Assembly (NCBI GenBank): GCA_012934845.2
Contig: WNNJ02000004.1
Location: forward strand, 62,001 to 126,000
Source: Pomphorhynchus laevis
Lineage: Eukaryota; Acanthocephala; Palaeacanthocephala; Echinorhynchida; Pomphorhynchidae
DNA length: 64,000 nt
Direction: 5' to 3'
A program made the translations under genes and the position numbers. The notes below the pieces were generated by a model. The model was not told the DNA's origin. It worked only from the letters and a program-made list of their open reading frames with translations, and ran no database searches. Shown here one piece after another: positions 22,470 to 34,700 of this stretch. Numbering within the stretch: the first letter of the stretch is position 1; each line of letters begins with the position of its first letter.

Positions 22470-23537
22470 TCATATATTGGCTGGGTTAGAAAGATTGTTG
22501 TTGCCTGTAGACGAAACTTCGCCGGGTACTGGTAAGCTCACATTTACTGTGTGGGCTTCCCTACTTGATAAAACCACTATCTTATGTCCTCTAATAAAAT
22601 ATCGCTTACTTGGGTCTGACTTTTTATGTTCAGATAATTCTTTCCGTAGTCTCTTAAGTTCCTCTTGTTCAAGTTTCTACAAATCAGGGCACAAGTACAC
22701 CGTATGAAAGAGAGATGAATTCTTAAGCTTAAACGAAGATTTTAAAGATGATTCCACATGAATGACGCTAGTTTTTACCTTAACCCACGGAGGGGAGTTA
22801 GTATGAAGTGCAGGGAGTCGATGAAAGTCTAGTTTTTGCCCGACCAAATGACAACCGATTTCCTCAAAGAGATTTAATATAACTTGTTGCTCGCTTTCAG
22901 AAACGGGTAAATTACGAACTATCAGATGTGAGGGCCTAGCGCTTTCCCTATCAAGAGAGTTTGCTAATTTAGAATAAGATTTATCTACCTCTGGTGTGCG
23001 TTGAAAAGAACAAACAGCATGAGATACCTGCTTATTGATGCAACGGTTGAGGGAGGAGTTGATAGACTCATTTACTATTCTATGTATACGCTCTTTGTTT
23101 GTCCAGCAACTATTTGAATCATTTGATATTAACTGGCTTTTAAGTTTAGTTATATCAATTCGGGTTTCGTTGATTGCTTTGGCTGCACAGAATCCACAGA
23201 GGTAATCTTGGGTCAGTAAATCTCTAGAAAGCCTTCTTGGAAAGATTACCGTTGAATACACGTTGCAATTATCCGTAGTACACTTCATTTCGATGGAGAT
23301 AGTCTCCACGGCGTTTACTGTCATTCCCAGTTCATCGTTGTTCGAATATTGTGTTGAGAATTTTGATGTATGTTTGTCGTTATATTGATTGGATGGAATC
23401 AATCGTTTTCGATTTGAGCATCGTTGTGCACAACAATTAATGCATTGCTTATTATTTCGAACGCACACACAGCCCTTACAAACAGCTGTTTGACTATTAC
23501 AAGGGCAGCATCGCTTATTCGCAGACTGTTCTGTCAT
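22470..23537 (-). CDS. LINE-A ORF1-like nucleic-acid chaperone
   Basis: ORF1 proteins of this LINE group bind the element RNA. The frame starts at the ATG at 23537 and carries an N-terminal Cys cluster (RCCPCNSQTAVCKGCVC, then CINCCAQRC) at residues 9-41, a second CxxxxC...CGFC zinc-finger-like block at about 100-140, and near residue 210 an RRM-like stretch (SHLIVRNLPVSESE). An in-frame TAG at 22677-22679 interrupts it after VYLCPDL; the frame then continues with KLEQEELKRLRKEL, a typical C-terminal motif of CR1/L2 ORF1, to a TGA at 22470-22472. Full length would be about 355 residues. The frame is the same as that of the endonuclease downstream. Confidence 0.75.
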
Positions 23538-23904
23538 AGTGATTTGATGATTGCACTGTATGTTATTCGTTCAAGATGTTTGCAATATGCGAATGACATT
23601 CGCTCCAATCGTATTTACTTTAGATCTCAACTATTTTAAGGTGCAAGTCATCCAGTTGTCGTAGCGCTAGATTATAGTCGTTGGTGGTCGAAATGTAGCT
23701 GTAGACCCTAGGCGATACGTGATTTATGAGTATATCGAGACCATTTTCGTTTAGATCGGTAAGTTTCGTCAGATACTTTTCGAAATGCTGTTTCCAATGT
23801 GTCCATGAATTTTCTGATTCGGCTGTGTTGATCGGCGTTGCAAAAGTTTCGAGTTTGAATAGCTTGTCCATATCCCTAAAAACTACCACAATAGTTGAGT
23901 AAAC

Positions 23905-23979
23905 TGTGGTAAGAGGAAAGTCGATTGCTTTTACTCAACTATCTAGAAATACACAATCATAAGTTATCACAATACGACA
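23905..23979 (-). repeat. LTR (5' end of the minus-strand fossil)
   Basis: The partner of the 17442-17516 repeat, next to the gag-like region that starts below 23890. Confidence 0.75.
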
Positions 23980-24197
23980 AGTTTATTATTCTATTTGGGT
24001 TAATTATTCCCATTCCTTACTAACTGTGTGGTCAAAACCATACAAATAATTTACAAGACCATTTGTTAAACCACTTTTTTCATCTATTTTACTAAAAATA
24101 TAAAAAAATTTATTCAATTTTATTTTTTATAATATTAATCTTATATTTAATTAATATAAGATTATATAAATCTTATATATTAATATATTAATCTTAT

Positions 24198-24245
24198 ATG
24201 AAATGCGTGCAGCTGGCACGCATTTGTCACGTTAAATAAATAAAT
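24198..24245 (+). mobile_element. LINE-A 3' tail fragment
   Basis: AAATGCGTGC, loop AGCTG, then GCACGCATTT, then GTCACGTTAAATAAAT is the LINE-A end in plus orientation. Here the hairpin stem extends to 10 bp. Confidence 0.75.
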
Positions 24246-24255
24246 AATTATTGAA

Positions 24256-24660
24256 ATTTTGATGACTATTTTTTACTCTGCACGCTACTTTAATCCTATA
24301 TATACGCTAACAGCATAACGCTACATTTCAGTATTGGTGCTCATCATCAGCTACTGATCCAATACCTACGTTACACGTTTCGGTCCTTTTTATGTTTGCT
24401 AACGATCACTTGACTCGTTTGATTTTATTGGCAGTTAGATTTAATGAAAGACTTTTGTTTAACATTTTGCAAATTTAATTGAAATCATTTCTGATTTTTA
24501 AATTAAATCTGCGTTTAAAAATGGTATTGGATCAGTATAGGTATTGGATCATATCGGATCAAGGTATCTGATGAGGTCAACCAATACTGAAATGTAGCGT
24601 ACTGCTGTTGGCGTATATATAGGATAAAATTAGCGTGCAGAATAAAAAAGTCATCAAAAT
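24256..24660. mobile_element. Fold-back element, arms about 110-135 bp
   Basis: ATTTTGATGAC at 24256 and its complement ending at 24660 bound two inverted arms that share the words CTGCACGCTA, CCTATATATACGC and GCTACATTTCAGTATTGG, with a spacer of about 140 bp. No coding capacity. It sits directly beside a LINE-A tail. Confidence 0.7.
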
Positions 24661-25349
24661 TGCAATAGTAACAATGACTGCACGGGTATATCAACTTAAA
24701 TAAATAATTATTTCACTAAATTTTTACTCATATATTTGTTAATATCTTTTTTCAATATTTGTCACAATTAAATTGTACATATTTTTAGGAGATTTGGAAA
24801 ATAAAAAATAGAATAAAATATGTATAAATACAATAAAAGGGTACAATTTATATGGAATAAAGAATTTAACGGAACAATGCAATACTCATATGGATATTTG
24901 ATAAAGTAAAGTTTCTTAGAGATATTTTATTCAGAATTTTAAAAAATTAAAAATAAGCATTAAATATTTAAAAGTAAAAAACAATGAGTGAAAACTTTGT
25001 CAAATTATTATCCATACCGATTGGTAGGAACATCAGGTGCATGTAATGAAAATCTTAACATGTGCCATAAAAGGTAATATTTGAATGCTAACCCTTACAT
25101 CGAAAGTAGTGATAAAAGATCATCACTATTATACTATATCAAGAGCTCAATATAGACCCTTTAGACCTCAAAATGAATAAAGCAATGAACAATGAACTAC
25201 TGAAAAAAGATATGTCGAAAAATCGAAACAAAACCATTTTTTCAGAGATTAAACAAAATTTATTAGCAAAGATTCTTGAGATTATTAGTTGATCAGTAAT
25301 GATTTTCTTGCCCCTCTTAAATCGAGTCCATCCAGTAATCAACATTCTA

Positions 25350-27480
25350 TCCAACTATAACTACAAACCCATCTCCACTGCCCCCATACATATCCTTGGT
25401 GGGGCATTCGACATCATCGCCATCCCTGATCATTTTGCTGCATACACCACCTCACACACCTCAATCCTACGTCGACCTTGGAGAAATCTTGACCTATCCC
25501 TTCTCCGATCTGCCTTACTCAAATCGTCTCTATCCTATCCAACAATAACATATTAATCTCATCACGATCTCGCCTTTCTTTTCGACTCTTAACTCACATC
25601 CACTCTCGATCTTCTCTTGCACTTCAAGTCTCACCTACACCGTCGCTTGCACCGTGTCCCATTGTTTGACATCCAATGCCTACTCTCAAAGCCTATCACC
25701 GCTCTCTCAGACGTAATTTCCGCTCGATCACACCGTCTTTCCGTGATTACTATCTTGCTCTTCGCCGGTCTTATCTCAACCTACTACGTACCAAATGAAA
25801 TTTTTTCTGGCAGCATAAAATCATCACTTCATTCAACTTTAAGACTATCTGGCATACTTTTAACTCAATCATTGCCCGCCCTCTTCGCATTGCAACATCA
25901 ATCCCCATGATTATTTGTCATTTCTCCAGATCAAAGTATCCACGTTGCTCTCTCACACCCCGTTCTCTATCCTATCCCACTATGCCCCGCCTTTCCTCAT
26001 CATCCCGGAACGCTTTCATCTTCTCCATTTCTCACTGCCGAAGTCTCATCTGTCCTTATGTTCTTGCCGAACAAAACCTTACCTGCCGATCCCCTGCCTA
26101 CCCACATACTTAAATCCATATGATCATCAATATCCCATTTTCTCACAACCTTGTTTAATTCGTCCATCCGCAGTCGTATCTTCCTTTCACAGTGGAAATC
26201 CGCAATAGTTCGTCCCCTCCTTAAGAAACAATCGCTCGACACCTCCCTTCCTTCATGCTATCGCCCCATTTTACTACTCCCTACTCTTTGAAAGCTCCTA
26301 GACGCCTCATCATATTACAGATTAACGTTTATCTCTCCTCATCCAATATGTACCCTCCTTTCCAATCCACTTTTCGATCTAATCACTCCACAGAAATCGC
26401 CCACATGAAAGTTTACAACGACTTACTCATTTCTCGAGACAAAGCTCTATATAGTGTTCTCATCTCTCTCGCCCACTCCGCGTCTTCGACATTATCGACC
26501 GCTCCGTCCTCCTTTCTCGCCTTCAAAATAATAACGGCTTTTCTTCCTCCTCCGTAGCATGGTTTACCTCATATCTATCAGCCCGTTCCTTTCGCGTCGG
26601 TTCTAATTCATCATCCTCCCCTCCCATCCCTATTTTTTGCGGGGTCCCACAAGGTTTAGTCCTAGGTCCCCTGCTTTTCTCTCTTCTGCTTGGCGATCTC
26701 TCTCCGTTTATCAAACCTTACTACTTTAGCGTCATACAATACGCCGATGACATCCTCTTCTATGCAAATGCACCCGCACATCGCATACACGATATTGGCA
26801 TTTCTGCCTCCAACTGTATTTCTTCTATCTACAAACGTCTCTCCAATTTCCATCTCGTTCTAAACCCCAACAAGTCCAATATAGAGTGGATCTTCCCACG
26901 TAAATCAAACATATCTCCTCCCACTGTATCTTTTGCCTCATCAATTATCCCCATAGTACACAATCTCACATCATTAGGCTTCCATTTCGATTATAACCTT
27001 TCACTTAAACCCTTCGTCCGCGACTAGGTCCGCTCGTCTAACTTAATTATCCGTGGCATCTGCCGTATCCGCCCCCTTATCGACTTCCGTTCTTGTATGT
27101 CTCTTATTTCATCGCTTCTTTTCCTTAAAATCGATTACTGCCTAAGCGTTTTTGCCAATTCTCCAAAATCCATTATACTACCACTACAACGAATAATCAA
27201 CTCCGCCGTTCGAGTGCTCTTTCGTCTCCGTCACTTCGACCACACATCCACATATCTTGTCCAACTCTCCTGGCCCACCATCCACATCCGCATCAAACTC
27301 CGCCTTATCGTAACTTTTCGTATCATCGCAGTCGGCTCCCCATCGTTCATCAACCTTCCTTTCTTAGACAACACTCGCGCCACCTCGCTATCGCTGCGTT
27401 CCCGTCATACCCTCTTACTCCACGTTCCCAATTACTCCAACAACTATGGTCTCCGATCCTTCCTCGTTGCCGCCTCCGTT
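25350..27480 (+). mobile_element. LINE-A copy, endonuclease to RT, 3' truncated
   Basis: Plus-strand translations match the LINE-A endonuclease (APIHILGGAFDIIAIPD near 25380) and RT (YPPFQSTFRSNHSTEIA near 26350; VMQYADD-like region near 26735; LGFHFD region near 26975; LRSFLVAAS near 27470). Many stops and frameshifts. It ends abruptly at about 27480 against the LINE-H piece. Confidence 0.8.
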
Positions 27481-28260
27481 GATCCAATCAATAATAAGTT
27501 TCCCGAAACGGACTGAAGCAGAAAAATTATGTATAGAGGCACACAGAGAACGTCTGCAAAATCATAAAGTAACGGCGATGAATCGTCTGGACAAGCATTT
27601 GCTTTTCTCGTTAATCAACAGTTCCCGAAAAACGTATTGGCATCTAAATAAGTCTGTGCAGAAAACGCACTCATTTGAATAATCATATGTAGGTGATTCC
27701 CTAATATCAACCACTGAAAACTGTAGAGAAGCAGAAATGCTCAACAAATTCATTTGCAATTTGAGAACTGTTTGATATAAATATACTGTCATTATTTCTT
27801 ATTGAACAGTTATTATAACAGTTATTATAACAGCTATAATATGGGTTGCTAATGATTCCTCTGCTCATCGATACACTGAATTTGTATTGCTGAAGATACT
27901 CGTAAGATACGTCTAATTAACAGAGCATTGAGTTTTTTAAGTCCGGAGTCATTCAAACCATTTGCAAATAGATAAGTGAGTTTACTCGACTTGAGAATAC
28001 GTTCTGTCGGGCAACAATGCCCATACATTCTTTGATAGCTATTCCGTATAAGGACATAATTGGAGCTCTCTACATTCTTCGTGATTTGCTAGATATATGT
28101 TTCAGTGGGAGATATTACTGTACTTTTGAATGGAACCATTTAAGCGAATATGCTGTCAGTTTAACTTCACTTGAGCTATTCAAATGACACTTTATTTTGA
28201 ATTGGGATTAATTGTTTATTACTTTTCTTATATTTAATATATATTGTACAACTTTGAGCT
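27481..28260 (-). mobile_element. LINE-H fragment, inverted copy of 51635-52410
   Basis: About 780 bp match, in reverse complement, the DNA at 51635-52410, at roughly 90 percent identity by eye. The piece contains the region upstream of a non-LTR RT. Its edge at 28260 meets the 3' end of a LINE-A copy at the same base as in the other copy. Confidence 0.75.
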
Positions 28261-30650
28261 ATTTATTTATGGTGGCAAATGCACGTATATGCGAGCTTAC
28301 AAGCCCATGTAGAAGAAAAAGAACAAAAAAGGAAAAAAATATGTAAAATAGAAATGTTGATGAAATTAAAGCAAGTATATTGAAGACAAGGGAGGTGAGT
28401 AGAATATGGCAAGCCGTCGGGGGAAATGTTGAGTGATTTTGTTAAAGAGGTATGAAAAATTGTGAGTTGAATAAGATGCTGAGGGAATACATTTCTTGAT
28501 TTATTGTGGATGAGGAGCCATAATGCAAGAACGTATACGTTGTTTGAAAAGTGGAAGCGACAAGGAAGAACGGACGTATGCTTGCGAAGAATTTCTGGCA
28601 AGTGGAGCAGCGACAATAAAAGAGGCGAAAGCTATAATTGATTTTGAGCGGGAGGAACGTAGAGAAGAAGATAATTAATTGATCGCAGAGCCAAGAGGGC
28701 AGAAAGCGATTCATCAAGATAAGCAAGGAGAAAGTAGGAATGTGAGTGCGGCGAAGACGCAAAATGACACGAGCAGCAGAGTTTATGATGCGTTGGAGAG
28801 GTAAAAGCTCAGAATTGGAAGGATTGGCAAATAAGGTAAGGCAATAATCAATTTTTGGAAGTAAAAGATACGATTTAAGAACGAGGCAAGATCGGAAGTC
28901 GATCAGCCTACGAATGCGACGGAGGTCACGAAGAAATAAGAATTAAGCGCGAACTTTATCATTAACATAAGGTTTGAGTGAAAGGTAATTGTCGAAGTGA
29001 AAAAACCTAGGAAAATCATATTGTCAACGATTAGGAGGATGATCAAATTAACAGATAAAATAGGTGAAGTTATGTCAAGCTAATGATTGTTGATTTAGAT
29101 TATTTTGGACTTTTCAGGATTAAGAGCTAGACGAAGAGAGGAAATATGGTTGGAGATATACATCATGCAATTTATGGCAGAAGTAGCGAGGTCGTGGATA
29201 CAGAGATGATGCACATGAGAGTAGATAATGATATCATCGTCATACTGCGTCAGATGAAAGCTGTAGTCAAGAGTTATATAAGACAAGTCATCGAGAAAGG
29301 AGAAAATTAGATCTAAAACGGTGCCTCGTGGAACACCGTGCGATATGGAATAAGATTTAGATGAAGATGAGTTTGAGTGAACACATAAAGAGCATTTGGA
29401 GATATAAGATATGCACCAGGCTACATTAGAATCTGAGAAACCATAGTCTCGAAGACGCCGATATAGTAGAACAGAATGATCAACAATATCAAAATCAGAA
29501 GATATGTCAAAAGAGATTACGACACTACATATTTTATATCGTGGGCGTGAAGTAGATCACTGAAAGCTTTTAGACAAACAAGTTTAGTAGAGTTATTAGA
29601 AGGGAAGGCAAATTGAAAAGGAGGTATAAATTTGTGGAACCAAGGTATAGATTGACTTGATGTAATACAAGTCGCTCATGGAGTTTAGAGAAGGTCGGAA
29701 GCAGATAAATCGGGCGATATGAAGATGTAAGTAAAAGATCGATGGACGGGTTTTTTAGAAGATGACGTACGATTGCTGATTTATAGTTCTCTGGACAAAT
29801 GCAGCTACGAGCGGGGCAATTGAAAAAAGTGGTAAGGAACGGTGATATGATGGACTGAATAGATTTTAGTACATACGTAGGGATATGGTCGGTAGGCGAA
29901 GAGGTATTGGGCATAGAGAGATGAGAACTTTCGAGACTGCTAGAAGTCTCTAAACAGGAAGAAGATGGGATAGATCAGGAAGAAATTTGCAATATGAGCA
30001 AGACGAGGATTGATAATTTACATGGATATATGTGATCGTAGTGATTTTTGACTGAAAATAATAGAACTCGTAGGGATCGATGGAGTGAACATTAGAAGTG
30101 CGAGCAAGAAGAGAATTAAAGGTTCTCCAATTATACTTTTGATTAGACGATGATGCGATATTGTTTTGCCAAACATGTTTACATTTATCACGTAGCAGAT
30201 AGTGATGGGAGCGTCGAAGATTTAAGTAACGAGTACGATGACAAGAGATAGAAGTGTGATCACGCTTGTGAAAACGAAGAAAAACTTTAAAATAATAACG
30301 TAGAATGCGCATAAAATTTTTACAGTCAGAGTCGAACCAAGAGAGTCAAGGATAGCGAAACGCAAGAGAGTAAAGTCGAGGAGTTGTCATGATCGACTTA
30401 AAGTAGGAGAGATGCGAACATGAGTGAACTGGATTTCCATCACTTCCAATAACGATATTGGGAGTGATGGAAACTTGCTGAGAAAAATAACAGGTACTCA
30501 GACGAATCAGCCACAACTGAATTATCACATTAATCGGAACAGCGGCCCCTTGCAGATCTCTAAAGTAATTCAAAGGCACAAAATTCACAAATAAACTCTC
30601 TTGACAGCATGAATTTAGAATTAGATGGAACATTGATGCCATACATCGCA
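28261..30650 (-). mobile_element. LINE-A copy, 3' end to endonuclease
   Basis: It starts with GGTGGCAAATGCACGTATAT (the 3' end, minus strand). Decayed RT frames follow: QYDDDIIIYSH near 29240 in the YADD position, SSYRPIYLLPTFSKLHERLV near 29690, and endonuclease remains to about 30650. Multiple frameshifts. Confidence 0.8.
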
Positions 30651-31344
30651 TCCAGATTTATTGCACGCTACATCATGTCGTTCATAGGCAGACGAAACAA
30701 TGTCTGATTCGGGACCAGTTTAACTCTCGGCACTAAAGTTCTTTTGACTTGTGACGACTTTCTATCCTTGTCTTCATAGACCTCAGTTTTCCTCCGATGT
30801 CCATAATTGTTTAGTTTGATTGATTATCTCTTATATGATTGTATATATGTATCATCTCAATTTTTTACGTAAAAAAGTTTTTCGTGACTAGCTTTGCTTC
30901 CACCGACTTTGAAACTGATAATAATCCCACGAAATTTTCATAATTCAAGGTTACTTGGTTAGATATCGATAATGTACGGTTTAGTAAAGTATGCAGTAGT
31001 AGTTGACTGATCATAAATAATGATTTTATTACTTTTTTAAGACATGAGTAAACAATCGATTTATACAGTTATTATTTTGTATAGGAAAAATATTACATTT
31101 AAATACAATTTTAAGATAAAAATAGTTTAAGCCGAAGAATGCACGCAGAGAACAATTCGATATTCAAAATCAATATTATTGTAAAATTTCAAATTTTTGT
31201 ACAGATTGGGTAATTTTTGTATATGTTGTTGTGACAGCGACGAAGTTTTCAGCTGGAATTCAATATAGACTTGCAACGCGAGCGAAATACTTGCGATTAT
31301 CATTTCACTTGTAGTGTAAGTGAAATTCATGCTACGATAGGCTT
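30651..31344. other. No recognised feature
   Basis: Mixed composition between a LINE-A 5' end and the 18S fragments. The part next to 31344 may be remnant rDNA spacer, but I cannot align it to ITS or 5.8S. Confidence 0.35.
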
Positions 31345-31500
31345 TTACTTTTTATTAACGCTCAAGCTTGGACAGTTTCTAGGTAGATCAACAGGGAGTT
31401 AGTCCGGTGACACCCATCCACAGACTTCACCAATCATGCAATCGGTAGTAGCGACGGGCGGTGTACATAAAAGGCATAAAGAAACTTAATCAACGCGAAA
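31345..31500 (-). pseudogene. 18S rRNA 3'-end fragment, diverged
   Basis: The minus strand reads GCGTTGATTAAG, ACACCGCCCGTCGCTACTAC, CGATTGCATGATTGGTGAAG and GTAAAAG in the order of the last 150 bases of nuclear 18S rRNA. The universally conserved ACACCGCCCGTC is intact, but other positions are changed and no rRNA operon surrounds it. Confidence 0.85.
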
Positions 31501-31504
31501 TAAT

Positions 31505-31731
31505 GACTGAACGAGGAATTCCTAGTAAGCGCGAGTCAATATATCGCATTGATTTTGTCCTGCCTTTTATCCAAGCCGACCGTTGCTGCCGATTGAGTGA
31601 TTTGGTAAGATCTGTGGATAGGTTTCATCATGCTAACCACGCTCTTGATCTACTTAGAAGCTGCCCAAGCTGTATTGTTTAGAGCAAGTAAAATTCGATT
31701 GTAGTTTGGATTTCATTTGGTTGCATCTTTC
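31505..31731 (+). pseudogene. Second 18S rRNA 3'-end fragment, opposite strand
   Basis: The plus strand reads TGAACGAGGAATTCCTAGTA, CGCATTGATTTTGTCCTGCC, GCTGCCGATTGAGTGATTTG and AGCAAGTAAAATTCG, again the end of 18S rRNA but diverged even at the ACACCGCCCGTC site (here CCAAGCCGACCGT). It meets the minus-strand copy head to head at about 31500. Confidence 0.8.
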
Positions 31732-34700
31732 TTCGACTTATTGAGCATCTGCATATAAACTGTAAGAGCGTTTCCTTGAAGTAACATCTGTAAAATGGTC
31801 GCCTTATAATCAGTTAATCTCTTAAGTGAAAGATGCAATTTTGTGTTGCATCTCTCACTTGATGTAGAAAATAACTAACTCCATGGTTAGCCGTTAAAAC
31901 TTTGGCCTGAAACTCTAGTAAGTTTGCCGATCAATCGTTACATAAAAACGTCTAAAAAAGTAAAACATTTCAATGTCATTGGGATCTGATTCCGAAGCAC
32001 GACGTTGTATCACGTCGAATTGTACAGAAACGTACATTGGAGCATTTTAATCATTACATTATTCGAATTCAATTGTTTTACTTATGAACAATCAAAGTAA
32101 TTGGTGATATTAAATGCAAAGGTAGTATTTGCTAACATTGATGAACAAAAATCACGTTGGGTTATTTTATCAGTGGCCGGTGATGATGTAAACAGATTGC
32201 TTCGTTACGTATTGAGTATTTCTTCTAAGAAAACGTTCAAACATTGTCATTTTCACAATAGCTGCTTACAATCAGTTGCTTACATCTGATTATTCAACTT
32301 TATCGTTAAACAACATTACTCCGGAACTCTTTGCTTGTTTTTTAACTTGCATTTAATGCTTGCTCGTATGTTGTCATTGCATTGAAAGGAGTCATACACC
32401 CATATCTTACAAAGCATTTTTAATCAATAAAATAATTGTAAGTAAATTATTTTCTTATAAACTTTAGAAACGATAAAGTTTGATCGAATTTGATTGCAAT
32501 ATTCAGTATTCAGGTGAGATGATCTCATGAGCTTTTTAAAATGAACTGGCTATTGAAACTTTAAAGATCCAGAAAACAAAATAACGGTCACTATAAAATG
32601 TGTTTAAGAGCATACGGAAATTGTTTTGAATAATATTTCATTGTTTAGAGGAAGTAAAATCAGAGGAGTTCATAAATGCCATGAATCCTCTACAAGGATT
32701 CGTTAATATCTTAAATTCTCTATTTCATAACGTTTGTAAATTACTGTACAAGATGAAATTTTTAGATGCGATGAAATTTTGTCTTAAATCAGATTAGTTA
32801 AGTGTACCTATGTATTCCTACGTATTTACATGTAAATATTTTAATCTTATGATTTTCTTTAATTTAGATTTTTATAAAATATGAACTTTTTATAACTCAA
32901 ATTTTATACATTTATTAATAAATAATTTAGTTTTCGTTATTATTACGCGGCTTATTACGTAATAATTCAATTATAATGCATCGTTTATTATTTCAATTAA
33001 TTAATTCATAAAAATTGAATTTTTAAAAATTCTTACCTTCTAGAATTTAAATTTTTAGAAAATCTTAAGTTTGAAATATTTATTTTTTAAAAATATATAC
33101 TTTAATAATATATACTCTACGTATTACAAAATACGTAGATTAAGTTAAGTGATCTGATTTATTAAATATTTAGTATTTTAATATTTTGTAAATATCATTT
33201 TTATTCAAGATTAATAATTTAGTAAATACCAGGCAAAAAATCGTTAATTATTAATTAAAATCGTACTTAATATATGACGCGTTAAGTTTTACTTTAATTT
33301 CAAAATCAACGCTTAGAATCAACGCATAAGCCACATATTCAATATTATTCCTTTTATTTACTTAATAGTAAAAATGAACTTTTTTTACAAAATATTCATC
33401 ATTTACTTAATTTATAACACAAATAAAATAAAATATTTTGTTGATAAAATTGTAAATTGTAAAAACAAGTTAATTGCCTAAATGTACATATTATTAATTT
33501 CAAATTTTAAAGTAAATTAAATAACTTTATTTATTTTTATCGTTAAAAAATATTTTATTGAAACTATTAATTATTAATAATTTTTGAAACTCAATTTCTT
33601 TTGAATTGATTGATAAATATACCATAGAATATAGATTATAAACGTCAAACAAATTAATGAACTTTTTATTGAACCCAAATTCCACTCACTGATTGTGAAC
33701 ATGTTCCGATAATTCTGATTATTATTAATTATTATTAATAATTATTATTAATTCATTATTGTTAATTATTAATTATTCTGATTAGTGAATTCTTATTTAC
33801 TTAAATTTTCACAACTGATAGTGAACCTGTTGATAGATTAGATCCCCTATTTAGATTATTTGTAAGATTATTATTATAGATTTTTTGTAACGCAATATTT
33901 TTATAAATCGGTTAATAATATATAATATACTGAAGTCAAAATATAATTATATATTAATAAAATTATGTTATATATACGTAAAGGAAAACAGTGAAGTACA
34001 GCAATTTTCAAACGTTTCGATTAAGCTGATTATTCTTCGCTAAAGATAATAAATTGCAATTTGACAATGAATAATCGAAACGTCTGTACTTTACAGATTT
34101 TCATTTTCAGTAAAGAAAATTCTACTTTATTCTAAGTAGAATTTTAAGTTACGATTTAATAATCATGTATCATGAATTAATTATTAATTATAAACTTTAA
34201 ACTCACAATTGATAAAGTCTCCAAGTATGGACGAAACGTCTTTATCTTTCATTGCACCTATATTAGGCTAATATTATATTCAGATTAAAATTATAGAAAA
34301 TGGCGTTGCTTGCTAGAATTAAATCGGGAAGTCATTATGATTAAATCTGTAAAGAGGTATCATGTTGATATTTATCCATCTTATAATTCTCATTATCTTA
34401 ACTTTTATGAGAAAAGTTAAGATCAAGTCTATAATTTAAAATCAAATAAAAAGTGCATTCGCATAAATGTCCACCGACGACTCTTTCATGCCCTCGCTGA
34501 TTCCATATGAATTGATGCGCATCAATTTACATTACCTTATTAAAATATACTAAACCAAAATATAATAAAATATTTCCACGATAAAATAATGATGTAGTGT
34601 TTTAAAATTTTCAATATAACTTTATTTTGAAGGTCATTATAACTTCCCGTCGATGTCATTAAACCTTTTTTGGGAGGTTATTATGATTTCCTTTGGAATC

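Larger units (their letters stand above)
19478..23560 (-). mobile_element. LINE-A copy, near full length (L2/CR1 group)
   Basis: This is the best copy of the dominant LINE family. In order on the minus strand it holds a cysteine-rich ORF1, an AP-type endonuclease, a reverse transcriptase and a short 3' tail with a hairpin (19493-19509). It sits inside the gag-like region of the LTR fossil, so it is younger than that element. The 5' boundary is approximate (23540-23620). No clear target duplication is seen. Confidence 0.85.
17442..23979 (-). mobile_element. Broken Ty3/gypsy-type LTR retrotransposon fossil
   Basis: Two 75-bp terminal repeats (17442-17516 and 23905-23979) differ at 2 positions by eye, which suggests a fairly young insertion. 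They start TGT and end ACA, and the outside flanks GGTTT and AGTTT may be a 5-bp target duplication with one change. Parts recognisable on the minus strand are gag-like sequence, a zinc-knuckle and protease-like region, and an integrase-like region. A reverse transcriptase region was not recognised. The element is broken in several places and is also split by an L2-like LINE (19478 to about 23560). Confidence 0.75.
23980..25349. other. AT-rich interval with LINE-A tail and fold-back
   Basis: Apart from the LINE-A tail at 24198-24245 and the fold-back at 24256-24660, no feature is recognised. The short minus-strand frame at 25139-25354 has no identifiable family. Confidence 0.5.

Noticed and set aside
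31127-31330. 5.8S or ITS rDNA next to the minus-strand 18S fragment
   Set aside because: No convincing alignment to conserved 5.8S words could be made.
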